A stretch of DNA of 64,000 bases from Rathayibacter sp. VKM Ac-2856 (lineage in GTDB: Bacteria; Actinomycetota; Actinomycetes; Actinomycetales; Microbacteriaceae). The translations under genes were made by a program, and so were the position numbers. Positions 43,153-51,540 of this stretch are shown in pieces. Every line of letters begins with the position of its first letter. Within the stretch, counting starts at the first letter, position 1. The stretch spans positions 620,178 through 684,177 of the forward strand of contig NZ_JABMLF010000002.1 of the NCBI RefSeq assembly GCF_013205055.1, written 5' to 3'. A model generated the notes under the pieces. It did no database searches. It saw nothing but the letters and a program-made list of their open reading frames with translations, and had not been told where the DNA came from.

Positions 43153-44139
43153 TCAGGCCTGCAGCCACTCCAGGAGTCGCGGGAGCGGCCAGGTGGTGAC
43201 GATGCGGTCGGCGGGCACGCCGAGGCGCTCGGCCCGCTCGGCGCCGTAGTCGAGGAGGCCGAGCTGGCCGGGGGCGTGCGCGTCGCTGTCGATGGAGAAG
43301 AGGCAGCCGGCCTCGAGCGCGAGGGCGATCAGCTCGTCCGGCGGATCCTCCCGCTCCGGTCGCGCATTGATCTCGACGGCGGTCCTGTGGTCGGCGCACG
43401 CGTGGAAGACGGCCTCCGCGTCGAAGGTCGACGGCGGCCGGGTGCCGCGCTCCCCCGTGACGAGCCGCCCGGTGACGTGACCGAGGACGTCCGTGCGCGG
43501 ATGCGACGCCGCCGCGACCAGGCGCCGCGTCATCTCGCGGCTCGGCATCCGCAGCTTCGAGTGCGCGCTCGCCACCACCACGTCCAGCCGGGCCAGCATC
43601 TCCTCGGACTGATCGAGCGCGCCGTCCTCGAGCACGTCGACCTCGATCCCGCTCAGCAGCCGCAGCGGCCCCGTGTCGAGGCCCGCCAGGTGCTCGAGCT
43701 GCTCGCCGAGCCGCTCCGCACTCAGCCCGTGCGCCACCCGCAGCCGCGGCGAGTGGTCGGTCAGCGCCAGGTACTCGTGGCCGAGCGCGCGCGCCGCGTC
43801 CGCCATCGCGGCGATCGGCGTCGCTCCGTCGGACCACTCGCTGTGGCTGTGCAGATCGCCGCGCAGGAGGCTCCGCAGCGCGCTCTCGGGCAGCGACGCC
43901 GTCCCGCGCAGGTCCGCCAGGTAGTCCGGCACCCGCCCCTCGGCGGCCTGCTGGATCACGGTGAAGGTCGTGTCGCCGATGCCCGGCGCCGCGCGCACCA
44001 GCGCGAGATCGGCCCGCTCGCCCTCCGCCATGCCCTCGAGCACCGCCACGGCCTTCCGGAACGCCTTCGCGCGGTACTTCGACGCCCGCTCCTGCTCGAG
44101 CAGGGAGGCGATCTCCTGCAGCGCCGCGATCGGATCCAT
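43153..44139 (-). CDS. PHP-domain protein with PolX-like N-terminal HhH segment
   Basis: 328 residues. N-terminal ~85 residues (ALQEIASLLEQERASKYRAKAFRKAVAVLEGM, APGIGDTTFTVIQQAAEG) match the helix-hairpin-helix part of PolX-type proteins. Then a PHP phosphoesterase domain: GDLHSHSEWSDGA (His/Asp ligands), LALTDHSPR, SGIEVDVLEDG, VVASAHSKL, GHVTGR, EINARPE and IDSDAH. The nucleotidyltransferase palm of PolX is absent, so it is a phosphatase or nuclease rather than a polymerase. Confidence 0.83.
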   Translation of the reverse strand: MDPIAALQEIASLLEQERASKYRAKAFRKAVAVLEGMAEGERADLALVRAAPGIGDTTFTVIQQAAEGRVPDYLADLRGTASLPESALRSLLRGDLHSHSEWSDGATPIAAMADAARALGHEYLALTDHSPRLRVAHGLSAERLGEQLEHLAGLDTGPLRLLSGIEVDVLEDGALDQSEEMLARLDVVVASAHSKLRMPSREMTRRLVAAASHPRTDVLGHVTGRLVTGERGTRPPSTFDAEAVFHACADHRTAVEINARPEREDPPDELIALALEAGCLFSIDSDAHAPGQLGLLDYGAERAERLGVPADRIVTTWPLPRLLEWLQA

Positions 44140-44207
44140 CCCCCCGGTCTAGCAGACGCACGGCGTCTCCTGAGTGATCGCCGAGCACCCTTGCCCACGG
44201 GTGAAGA

Positions 44208-44249
44208 CGCGATATATCGTGACTTCACCGACTCGCGCTATATCGCGAG
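44208..44249 (+). promoter_or_regulatory. Twin AT-rich palindromes before DUF4097/PadR operon
   Basis: CGATATATCG (44210-44219) is a perfect 10-base palindrome and CTCGCGCTATATCGCGAG (44232-44249) is a near-perfect one, with centres about 26 bases apart. They stand out in the surrounding ~70% GC and lie 50 bases before the DUF4097 start. Candidate binding sites of the PadR regulator encoded at 45155. Confidence 0.6.
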
Positions 44250-44300
44250 ACGCCACAGCAGCCGAACGACCGCCCCACCCGGGCGAAGAAGGAGGAGCAG

Positions 44301-45158
44301 ATGTCTCTCGAGAAATGGCTCGTGCAGGCGGGCGAGACGAAGGTCATCGACCTCGACGTCGTCCGCGCGATCAAGATCGCCCTGGTCGGCGGTCAGATCG
44401 ACGTCATCGGGCACGACGAGCCCACCGCCCGCGTCGAGGTGCACAGCGTCTCCGGCCGCCCGCTCAAGGTGTCGATGGACGGCGATCGCCTCGAGGTCGA
44501 CCACATCCAGCTCCGCTGGGACACCGTCGTCGAGGTCGCGAAGGGCCTCGGCCGCCGCGGCGACCGCGCCGACATCAGCCTGCTCGTCCCCCGCGGCGTC
44601 GCGCTGAAGTTCGACACCGTCTCGGCCGACGGCCTCGTCTCCGGCCTCCGCTCCGACGCCCGCGTCTCCACGGTCGGCGGCGACATCGTCATCGACGGCC
44701 TGCACGGCGACATCGAGGCGAACACCGTCCACGGCGAGCTCTCGGTCCGCAACCACACCGGCCGCGTCACCGCGCACACCGTCTCGGGCGACGTCACCAC
44801 CGCCGGCGCCCTCACCCGCTTCTCCGTCGACGGCGTCTCGGGCAGCGTCTTCGTCGACGCCGAGGACGCACCGGACGAGATCCAGTGCAACACCGTCAGC
44901 GGCGACCTGACCATCCGGATCGACGAGGGTCTCGGCGCCCGCTACCGGATCAACACCGCCACCGGCACGCTGCAGCTCGACGGCGAGGTCGTGAAGGGCA
45001 CGTTCGGCCGCGGCTACACCGCCACCACCGGCTCGCTCGACTCGAAGTGGGTCGACGTCACCGCGAACTCGGTGACCGGAGCCGTCACCGTCGTCCGCCG
45101 CTCCCCCGCCCCCGTCTCCGCGGGCGAGCAGCGCGTCACGGACGGAGGCGTGCTGTGA
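44301..45158 (+). CDS. DUF4097-family beta-helix-like protein
   Basis: 285 residues from ATG 44301 (AAGGAGGAG upstream). Short repeated strands such as VSTVGGDIVIDGLHGDIEANTVHGELSVRNHTGRVTAHTVSGDVTTAG (~122-172) form the DUF4097 beta-solenoid. No signal peptide. The family is often found with PadR or sigma/anti-sigma regulators and may bind cell-envelope ligands; its activity is unknown. Overlaps the PadR gene by 4 bases, so the two are translationally coupled. Confidence 0.85.
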   Translation: MSLEKWLVQAGETKVIDLDVVRAIKIALVGGQIDVIGHDEPTARVEVHSVSGRPLKVSMDGDRLEVDHIQLRWDTVVEVAKGLGRRGDRADISLLVPRGVALKFDTVSADGLVSGLRSDARVSTVGGDIVIDGLHGDIEANTVHGELSVRNHTGRVTAHTVSGDVTTAGALTRFSVDGVSGSVFVDAEDAPDEIQCNTVSGDLTIRIDEGLGARYRINTATGTLQLDGEVVKGTFGRGYTATTGSLDSKWVDVTANSVTGAVTVVRRSPAPVSAGEQRVTDGGVL

Positions 45159-45859
45159 GCCCCGTCTTCGCGCACGGCCGCTTGCGCCTCTACCTGCTCA
45201 ACCTCCTCGCGGAGTCGCCCAAGCACGGCTACGAGCTGATCCAGGCGCTGAGCGAGCGCTTCGGCGGCACCTACGCCCCGAGCGCCGGCACGGTCTACCC
45301 GCGCCTGGCGAAGCTCGAGGAGGAGGGCCTGGTCACCAAGGAGGCCGACGGCCGCAAGACCGTCTACTCCATCACCGACGCCGGCCGCGACGAGCTCGCG
45401 AACCGCGCGACCGACCTGGGCGACATCGAGGAGGAGCTGACCGACTCCGTCCGCCGGCTGGCCGACGAGGTGCGCCTCGGGGTCGCCGAGGCGATGAAGA
45501 GCCTCCGGGCCGATCTCGCCAGCGCCGCCCGCGACTCGCGGCCCTCCCGCGGCGGCCCGGAGCACTCGGCCGAGACGCCTGCGACGCCCGAGCCCGCGAC
45601 GGCCCAGGAGTCCACATCCGGCGAGCGCCCGCAGGACGCCCCGGCCGACTCCGCCGAGCAGGCCGCGCCGGTCGACGCGCGCACCGCGTCCCGTGTCGCG
45701 CTGCGCGACGCCGAGGTGCTGCTCACCGAGTTCCGCGACGAGCTGCGCGCCGAGCTGCGCACCGCCGCCGCGCACGGCTCGATGAGCGCGGCCACCACCG
45801 CGGCCCTCCGCGACGCGCTCGAGCAGGCGCGCACGGCGGTCCGCTCGACGCTCGGCTGA
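45155..45859 (+). CDS. PadR-family regulator with long C-terminal tail
   Basis: 234 residues from GTG 45155. Winged helix LRLYLLNLLAESPKHGYELIQALSERFGGTYAPSAGTVYPRLAKLEEEGLVT (~10-62). After about residue 110 there is a disordered Pro/Glu/Ala/Thr stretch (~125-175) and a final helical segment, longer than in typical PadR proteins. Probably autoregulates its operon through the 44208-44249 palindromes. Confidence 0.88.
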   Translation: MSPVFAHGRLRLYLLNLLAESPKHGYELIQALSERFGGTYAPSAGTVYPRLAKLEEEGLVTKEADGRKTVYSITDAGRDELANRATDLGDIEEELTDSVRRLADEVRLGVAEAMKSLRADLASAARDSRPSRGGPEHSAETPATPEPATAQESTSGERPQDAPADSAEQAAPVDARTASRVALRDAEVLLTEFRDELRAELRTAAAHGSMSAATTAALRDALEQARTAVRSTLG

Positions 45860-45903
45860 CGCCGGGCGCAGCGCCGCCCCACCGCACCACCGCACCACCG
45901 CTG

Positions 45904-45935
45904 ACGGCGGGGATCCCTCCCGGGGTCCCCGCCGT
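45904..45935 (+). terminator. Hairpin terminator after the PadR gene
   Basis: ACGGCGGGG (45904-45912) pairs with CCCCGCCGT (45927-45935), 45 bases past the stop codon. Confidence 0.7.
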
Positions 45936-46027
45936 TCGTGCGCCCGCCGTCATCGCTCTGCGCACTGCAGGGCCCGGCATTCCGGCGCGGGCTCGCGGAA
46001 TCAGCCCGGGCTCGCGGAACCGGATCG

Positions 46028-46137
46028 TTTCCGCGTGCCGGGCCGGTTTCCGCGTGCCGGGCCGGTTTCCGCGTGCCGGACCGGTTTCCGCGTGCCGGAC
46101 CGGTTTCCGCGTGCCGGACCGGTTTCCGCGTGCCAGA
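46028..46137. repeat. 19-bp tandem repeat (TTTCCGCGTGCCGG)
   Basis: Six near-identical units of 19 bases (TTTCCGCGTGCCGGACCGG; early units have GGGCCGG). It leads into the 102-bp array that follows and shares the TTTCC.CGTGCCG core with it. Confidence 0.9.
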
Positions 46138-46650
46138 GGTGGGCGGAGCGGACGGTCGGCTCGCGAAATCGGCCCCGGCTCGCGAAACCGGGCAGTTCCG
46201 ACGTGCCGAAGCGCTTTCCGCGTGCCGAAGGTGGCGGGACCGTCCGAGACCGCAGGTCCGGCTCGCGAAACCGGCCCCGGCTCGCAGAATCCGGCGATTT
46301 CCACGTGCCGAAGCGGCTTCCACGTGCCGAAGGTGGCTGAGCGGCCCGCAACCGCACGTTCGGCTCGCGAAACCAGCCCCGGCTCGCAGAATCCGGCGAT
46401 TCCCCGTGCCGAAGCGGCTTCCACGTGCCGAAGGTGGCCGAGCTTCCCACAACCGCACGTTCGGCTCGCCAAACCAGCCCCGGCTCGCAGAATTCGGCCG
46501 TTTCCACGTGCCGAAGCGGCTTCTCCGTGCCGAAGGTGGCCGAGCTTCCCACAACCGCACGTTCGGCTCGCGAAATCCGCCCCGGCTCGCAGAATCCGGC
46601 GATTTCCACGTGCCGAAGCGCATTCCACGTGCCGAAGACGGCCAAGGGGC
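46138..46650. repeat. 102-bp tandem array (CCACGTGCCGAAG family)
   Basis: About four and a half units, repeating every 101-102 bases (for example homologous GGCGAT points at 46293, 46395 and 46598). Each unit has two CACGTGCCGAAG motifs and two GGCTCGCGAAA / GGCTCGCAGAAT motifs. Single-base deletions shift the frame between units, so it is not a coding repeat. The 965-base gap 45860-46824 holds a terminator, these arrays and the next promoter; no gene is supported. Confidence 0.9.
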
Positions 46651-46740
46651 GGCGGTCGGCTGATCGCTCGATGCGACGGAAGGCCGACCGCCCGGTCGCG
46701 CTCGCCCTCGTTCCGCCGCTCGCGCACCGGCGACTTCCCC

Positions 46741-46778
46741 TTGCGTTCCGCCGCTCCAGGACTATATTTCCTATAGGA
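46741..46778 (+). promoter_or_regulatory. Promoter and GntR operator of the sugar-acid operon
   Basis: TTGCGT (46741-46746) and TATATT (46763-46768) are 16 bases apart; the palindrome TCCTATAGGA (46769-46778) covers the expected transcript start. The identical 10-mer, extended to GATCCTATAGGATC, lies before the DhaK-DhaL gene at 55577, so the GntR protein encoded at 52481 is the likely repressor of both. Confidence 0.78.
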
Positions 46779-46824
46779 TCTTTTCGCGGCCAGAGTCGGC
46801 CGCAGCGAGCGCAATGGAGCACTG

Positions 46825-47856
46825 ATGAGCGAAGGCATTCCTCCCACCCCGGCGCGGACCACCCCGGCGCCGAACCTGCAGGGGGCGCAGTCCTGGGACG
46901 GCGTCGACTGGAACCCCGACAGCTGGACCGCCGAGACCTGGCCGATCGCCACCTGCCTGCACGGCATCCCGCCGGTCGGCCGCGACGGCGTCGCCCTGCA
47001 CGATGCGGCCCCCGAGGTCTGGGACGACATGTTCGCCCAGGTCGAGCAGGTGGGCTTCACCCTCGCCGAGCTGGCCGACAGCCACGTGCGCCCCGCCGAT
47101 CTCGAGCCCTCGCGGCGCGACGAGTTCCTCAGCATCGCGAAGTCGCACGGCGTCGGCATCCCCTCGGTGCACCTGCAGCGCCAGAGCGTGATCATGCCCG
47201 GGCACGAGGAGACGAACCTCGCCTACGCCCACCGCACCATCGACGCGGCCGCCGAGTGGGGCATGCAGGTCTTCTCGACCGGGCTGCACCAGCCGTTCAG
47301 CGACGCCCAGAAGCGCGCGCTCTGGTTCTGGACCGCCGAGGGCCCGAAGGACCCCGACGACCCCGAGGTCTGGAAGGCCGCCGTCAGCCGCATCCGCGAG
47401 CTCGGCAAGCACGCCGCCGACGTCGGCCTGCCGCTCGCGCTCGAGCTCTACGAGGACACCTACCTCGGCACCGCCGACAGCGCCGTCCGCTTCGTCGAGG
47501 AGGTGGGCCTGGACAACGTGGGCCTCAACCCCGACGTCGCGAACCTGATCCGCCTGCACCGCCCCGTCGAGGACTGGCGCGAGCTGTTCGCCAAGACCCT
47601 CCCCTACGCCAACTACATGCACGTGAAGAACTACACCCGCGACGAGTCGGCCGACGGCTCCTGGGCCACCTCGGTCCCCTCGACCATGGAGGCCGGTCTC
47701 ATCAACTACCGCCAGGTCCTGCGCGACGCGGTGGAGGGCGGCTTCCGCGGCATCCTCCTCGCCGAGCACTACGGCGGCGACAGCCTCGGCATGTGCTCCA
47801 CCAACCAGACCTACATCCGCTCGCTGCTGCCCCGCGCGGCCCGGGCCCCGAAGTAA
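46825..47856 (+). CDS. Sugar phosphate isomerase/epimerase-like TIM-barrel protein
   Basis: 343 residues from ATG 46825 (ATGGAG upstream). AP-endonuclease-2/xylose-isomerase-like barrel: LPLALELYEDTYLGTADSAVRFVEEVGLDNVGLNPDVANL (~205-245), NYMHVKNYTRDES (~264) and LLAEHYGGDS (~313) supply Glu, Asp, His and Glu metal ligands. Segments such as HRTIDAAAEWGMQVFSTGLHQ are shared with uncharacterised members. First gene of a five-gene operon; probably isomerises or epimerises the imported sugar acid or its oxidation product. Confidence 0.8.
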   Translation: MSEGIPPTPARTTPAPNLQGAQSWDGVDWNPDSWTAETWPIATCLHGIPPVGRDGVALHDAAPEVWDDMFAQVEQVGFTLAELADSHVRPADLEPSRRDEFLSIAKSHGVGIPSVHLQRQSVIMPGHEETNLAYAHRTIDAAAEWGMQVFSTGLHQPFSDAQKRALWFWTAEGPKDPDDPEVWKAAVSRIRELGKHAADVGLPLALELYEDTYLGTADSAVRFVEEVGLDNVGLNPDVANLIRLHRPVEDWRELFAKTLPYANYMHVKNYTRDESADGSWATSVPSTMEAGLINYRQVLRDAVEGGFRGILLAEHYGGDSLGMCSTNQTYIRSLLPRAARAPK

Positions 47857-47868
47857 GGACGCACCACC

Positions 47869-48876
47869 ATGAGCGACACCACAGGCACGAGCGGCACCGC
47901 CGCCACCGCAGGCACCACCGCCCCGACCGCCCGCCGCATCGCCGTCGTCGGCTCCGGCTACATGGGCGGAGGCATGGCGCAGGTCCTCGCGCTCTCCGGC
48001 GCGACCGTCGTCATCGCCGACATCTCCGAGGAGATCGCCCGCAGCAACTACGAGCGCCTGCTCACCGAGACCGCGCAGTTCGTCGCCGACGGCCTCTTCC
48101 CCGAGGACGCCGTCGCCCGGGTCCGCGCCCAGCTCGCGCCGGCCGCGTCGATCGAGGAGGCCGTCGCGGACGCCGACTTCATCGAGGAGGCCGTGCCCGA
48201 GAAGATCGAGATCAAGCACGAGACCCTCCGCCGGATCAGCGCCGCCGCGCGCCCCGACGCGGTGATCGGCTCGAACACCTCGACCATCCTGATCGGCTCG
48301 CTGGCCGAGGCCGTGACGAACCCCGAGCGCTTCCTCGGCGTGCACTTCTCCAACCCCGCGCCGTTCATCCCCGGTGTCGAGCTGATCCCGCACGAGGGCA
48401 CCGCCGAGAGCGCGATCGCCCTGGCCGAGGAGATCGTCGCGGCGACCGGCAAGGAGACCGCCCGGGTCAAGGACTCGACCGGCTTCGTGCTCAACCGCCT
48501 GCAGTACGCGCTCTTCCACGAGGCGACGCAGATCGTCGAGGAGGGCATCGCCACCCCCGAGGACATCGACACGATCGTCCGCACCACCTTCGGCTTCCGC
48601 CTCCCGGTCTTCGGCCCGTTCGCGATCGCCGACATGGCCGGCCTCGACGTCTACGCCTTCTGCTACGCCTCGCTGCAGACCCGCTGGCCCGAGCGCTTCG
48701 CCACTCCGGAGTCGCTGGCCGCGCTGGTCGACGCCGGCAAGTTCGGCACCAAGTCCGGCGCCGGCTACCTCGACGTGCCCGCCGAGCGCACCGCCGAGCT
48801 GATCGCGTACCGCAACCGCGCCTACGTCGCCATCAAGAAGCTGATGGACGAGCTCGGCCCCGCGCCGATCGCCTGA
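47869..48876 (+). CDS. 3-hydroxyacyl-CoA dehydrogenase-like NAD-dependent dehydrogenase
   Basis: 335 residues; 12 bases after the previous gene (AAGGACG upstream). NAD-binding GSGYMGGGMAQVLALSGATVVIADIS (~27-52), VHFSNPAPFIPGVELIPH (~163-180) containing the catalytic-region His, and the C-terminal domain GFVLNRLQYALFHEA.. . The short length and lack of an enoyl-CoA hydratase part place it with L-gulonate 3-dehydrogenase/carnitine dehydrogenase-like enzymes that oxidise a 3-hydroxy acid to a 3-oxo acid. A Thr/Ala-rich 20-residue N-terminal tail is extra. Confidence 0.8.
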   Translation: MSDTTGTSGTAATAGTTAPTARRIAVVGSGYMGGGMAQVLALSGATVVIADISEEIARSNYERLLTETAQFVADGLFPEDAVARVRAQLAPAASIEEAVADADFIEEAVPEKIEIKHETLRRISAAARPDAVIGSNTSTILIGSLAEAVTNPERFLGVHFSNPAPFIPGVELIPHEGTAESAIALAEEIVAATGKETARVKDSTGFVLNRLQYALFHEATQIVEEGIATPEDIDTIVRTTFGFRLPVFGPFAIADMAGLDVYAFCYASLQTRWPERFATPESLAALVDAGKFGTKSGAGYLDVPAERTAELIAYRNRAYVAIKKLMDELGPAPIA

Positions 48877-48902
48877 CGCGCCGACCGAGAAGGAGCCCTG
48901 TC

Positions 48903-49670
48903 ATGACAGCATTCCCCGAGTCCCGGACCGTCGTCCTCACCGGCGCCGCGTCCCCGCGCGGCATCGGCCGCTACTCCGCCCACCACCTCGCCGAGCAGGG
49001 CTGGAACGTCGGGATCATCGACCTCCACGCCGACGCCGCCCAGGAGGTGGCCGCCGAGATCGCCGAGCAGCACGGCGTGCAGGCCGCGGGAGCCGGCGCG
49101 AACGTCGCCGACGACGCGCAGGTCCGCGCCGCCTTCGACGCGCTCGAGGCCGCCCTCCCGCCCGTGCTGGCCCTGGTCAACCTGGCCGGGATCGCCTCCC
49201 CCGTCTCGTACCTCGAGGTCACCCCCGAGGAGTGGCAGCGTGTGATCGACGTGAACCTCAACGGCGTGCACTTCAGCACCCGGCGCGCGGTGGAGTCGAT
49301 GGTGACCCGCGGCGTCGGCCGCGTCGTCAGCCTCTCCTCCGTCTCGGCGCAGCGCGGCGGCGGCACCTTCAGCAAGACCGCCTACTCGGCCGCGAAGGCC
49401 GGCGTGATCGGCTTCACCCGCAGCGTCGCCCGCGAGCTCGGCGGCCAGGGGATCACCGTCAACGCGATCTCCCCCGGCCCGATCGACACCGACATCATGG
49501 GCGGCACCCTCACCGAGGAGCGCAAGACGGCCATGGCCGCCGACGGCGTGCTCCCGCGCATCGGCACGCCCCGCGACATCGCCGCGGCGATCGCGTACCT
49601 CATCAGCGAGGACTCCGGCTTCGTGACGGGTCAGACCCTGAACGTCGACGGCGGCCTCTACATGCACTGA
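48903..49670 (+). CDS. SDR-family dehydrogenase
   Basis: 255 residues from ATG 48903 (GAAGGAGCC upstream). Cofactor loop TGAASPRGIGR (~13-23), NLAG (~91) where NNAG is usual, Ser in SLSSVSAQ and catalytic YSAAK (~158-162), and C-terminal GQTLNVDGG. IIDLHADAAQ suggests NAD. In the operon it probably oxidises the alcohol carbon next to that handled by the preceding dehydrogenase, or its product. Confidence 0.87.
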   Translation: MTAFPESRTVVLTGAASPRGIGRYSAHHLAEQGWNVGIIDLHADAAQEVAAEIAEQHGVQAAGAGANVADDAQVRAAFDALEAALPPVLALVNLAGIASPVSYLEVTPEEWQRVIDVNLNGVHFSTRRAVESMVTRGVGRVVSLSSVSAQRGGGTFSKTAYSAAKAGVIGFTRSVARELGGQGITVNAISPGPIDTDIMGGTLTEERKTAMAADGVLPRIGTPRDIAAAIAYLISEDSGFVTGQTLNVDGGLYMH

Positions 49671-49744
49671 CGCCCGCGCCCGCGCCCACCGCGCCCGCAC
49701 GGACCTCGCTCGCACCCGACCGCACCGACCCGAACGGACACCCC

Positions 49745-49855
49745 ATGAACAAGCTCACCGGAACCTGGTCGCTCGGCCGCTGGATCTTCCTCGGCGTCGG
49801 CGTGATCCTCGTCGCCGTCGGCATGGCGCAGATCCTGCCCGCCCTCGGCTCCTGA
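49745..49855 (+). CDS. 36-residue single-span membrane peptide in the catabolic operon
   Basis: ATG 49745 to TGA 49855. Sequence begins MNKLTGTWSLGRWIFLGVGV and continues with a hydrophobic segment to PALGS; one membrane helix (residues ~12-32). Lies between the SDR and MFS genes, reading in the same direction, with 74 and 49 base gaps. Likely a small auxiliary subunit of the transporter, or a leader peptide. Too short for standard gene finders but in the right place, strand and composition. Confidence 0.6.
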   Translation: MNKLTGTWSLGRWIFLGVGVILVAVGMAQILPALGS

Positions 49856-49904
49856 CCCTTCCCCTCCACCCGCCACCGCTTCGGCCGACTCAAAGGAGAG
49901 CGCC

Positions 49905-51275
49905 TTGACCACCCCGACCCCAGCCCTCGGATCCACCCGTGATCCCGCGCTGAAATCCGCCATCTCGAAGGCGTCGCGGCATCTGATGCCGATGCTCGTC
50001 ATCCTCTACTTCGTCGCGTTCCTCGACCGCACCAACGTCGGCTTCGCCGAGGAGGCGCTCTCGGTCGACCGCGGCATCTCGGACGGAGCGTTCGCCCTCG
50101 GCGCCGGCATCTTCTTCATCGGCTACGCGATCTTCGAGATCCCGAGCAATCTGCTGCTCAAGCGCTTCGGCGCCCGCTTCTGGCTGGCCCGCATCGCGGT
50201 CACCTGGGGCATCGTCGCCGCGGCGTTCGCCTTCACCACCGGCGACACGATGTTCATCATCCTGCGCTTCCTGCTCGGCGTGACCGAGGCCGGGCTCTTC
50301 CCGGGCGTGATCATGTTCCTGTCGGAGTGGTTCCCCAACAAGGTCCGCGTGCAGATGTTCGCCATCTTCTACCTGGCGCAGCCGTTCTCGCAGATGCTCG
50401 GCGCCCCGCTCAGCGGTGGCCTGATCAGCGTCGGCAACCAGATCACCCCGTGGGAGGGCTGGCAGGTGATGTTCTTCACCGAGGGCCTGCTCGCGGTGAT
50501 CGCCGGCTTCGCGGCACTGAAGTTCCTGACGAACCATCCGCAGAAGGCGAAGTGGCTGACGCAGGGCGAGAAGGACTCGTTGACGGCGGCGATGGAGCGC
50601 GAGGACACCGTGCGCCAGGCCGACGGCCCGACCGGCATCTGGAAGGCGATGGCCAGCTGGAAGGTCTGGTACTTCACGATCATCTACTTCTGCCTGCAGA
50701 TCGCGGTCTACGGCACGACGTTCTACCTCCCGCAGCAGGTCGCGAACCTGATCGGGCAGGACGTCGGCTTCCAGGTCGGCCTCGTCTCGGCCATCCCGTG
50801 GCTGGTGGGACTGTTCGCCTGCTACTTCGTCGGCCAGCACGCCAACACGATCCGCCGCCGCCGCTCGTGGGGCTCGATGTTCTACATCTTCACCGGCCTG
50901 TCGATCTTCGGCTCGGCCTGGGCGGGCTCGGCCGGCCAGCCGATCCTCGGCCTGCTGTTCATCACCCTCGCGGTGGCGAGCTTCCTCTCGGTCGGACCGA
51001 TCACCTGGGCCTACCCGACCGCGTTCCTCACCGGAGCGGCGGCCGCGGCCGGCATCGGTCTGATCAACTCGCTCGGCAACCTGGGCGGCTTCGTCGCCCC
51101 GCTGATGCGCAACGGCTTCAACGAGGCCGTGCCCACCGACAGCGGCGTGTGGGGAGTCGTCTCCCTCGGCGTCTTCGCCTTCCTCGCCGCCGCCATGATG
51201 TTCTGCACCAAGTTCTTCCGCGGCTCCAAGGCGGACGAGCTGCTCGAGACCACCAGCGTGCAAGCGGGCCACTGA
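49905..51275 (+). CDS. MFS transporter of the anion:cation symporter type
   Basis: 456 residues from TTG 49905, chosen because AAAGGAG lies 7 bases upstream. Twelve membrane segments; FLDRTNVGFAE (~44-54), GYAIFEIPSNLLLKRFGAR (~79-97), RFLLGVTEAGLFPGVI and the ACS-family pattern GPITWAYPTAFLTGAAAAAGIGLINS (~365-390). The family moves hexuronates, tartrate, glucarate, phthalate or similar anions with H+. It is the last gene of the operon, followed by a hairpin terminator at 51293. Confidence 0.88.
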   Translation: MTTPTPALGSTRDPALKSAISKASRHLMPMLVILYFVAFLDRTNVGFAEEALSVDRGISDGAFALGAGIFFIGYAIFEIPSNLLLKRFGARFWLARIAVTWGIVAAAFAFTTGDTMFIILRFLLGVTEAGLFPGVIMFLSEWFPNKVRVQMFAIFYLAQPFSQMLGAPLSGGLISVGNQITPWEGWQVMFFTEGLLAVIAGFAALKFLTNHPQKAKWLTQGEKDSLTAAMEREDTVRQADGPTGIWKAMASWKVWYFTIIYFCLQIAVYGTTFYLPQQVANLIGQDVGFQVGLVSAIPWLVGLFACYFVGQHANTIRRRRSWGSMFYIFTGLSIFGSAWAGSAGQPILGLLFITLAVASFLSVGPITWAYPTAFLTGAAAAAGIGLINSLGNLGGFVAPLMRNGFNEAVPTDSGVWGVVSLGVFAFLAAAMMFCTKFFRGSKADELLETTSVQAGH

Positions 51276-51292
51276 CCCGCTGCCACCCCCTC

Positions 51293-51327
51293 GGAGGGCC
51301 CGACCGCACCGCGCGGCCGGGCCCTCC
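51293..51327 (+). terminator. Hairpin terminator after the MFS gene
   Basis: GGAGGGCCCG (51293-51302) pairs with CGGGCCCTCC (51318-51327); 18 bases past the stop codon. Confidence 0.75.
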
Positions 51328-51341
51328 GTCGTCGGCCGCGC

Positions 51342-51540
51342 ACCCCTGCCGATCGACGGACCCGCGCGGCGGTACCCCTGCGGATCGACGGACCCGCGCG
51401 GCGGGCACCCATGCTGATCGACGGACCTGCGCGGCGGCCACCCATGCTGATCGAGCAGCCCGCGCAGCGGGCGTATCGAGATCCACCGACTGCAGAACGT
51501 GGGTCTCGATACGCCGCTCCGCGGCTACTCGACCAGCATG
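51342..51540. repeat. REP cluster: degenerate units and a 98-bp inverted pair
   Basis: Three partial copies (GCTGATCGACGGACC-type, from 51342) lead into a complete 98-base pair at 51443-51540: CATGCTGATCGAGCAGCC.., a 17-base spacer ACCGACTGCAGAACGTG, and the inverse ending CTACTCGACCAGCATG. The same pair recurs at 51759 and 52270. Confidence 0.92.

Noticed and set aside
40858-44607. Plus-strand open frame of about 1,250 codons
   Set aside because: Antisense to the glycosyltransferase and PHP genes; low-complexity translation and no ribosome site or homology pattern.
45364-46623. Repeated-peptide open frames (RFGTWKSPDSASRG-type) across the 46 kb array
   Set aside because: The repeat unit has single-base deletions that move the frame between units, and there is no ribosome site; the repeats are in the DNA, not a protein.
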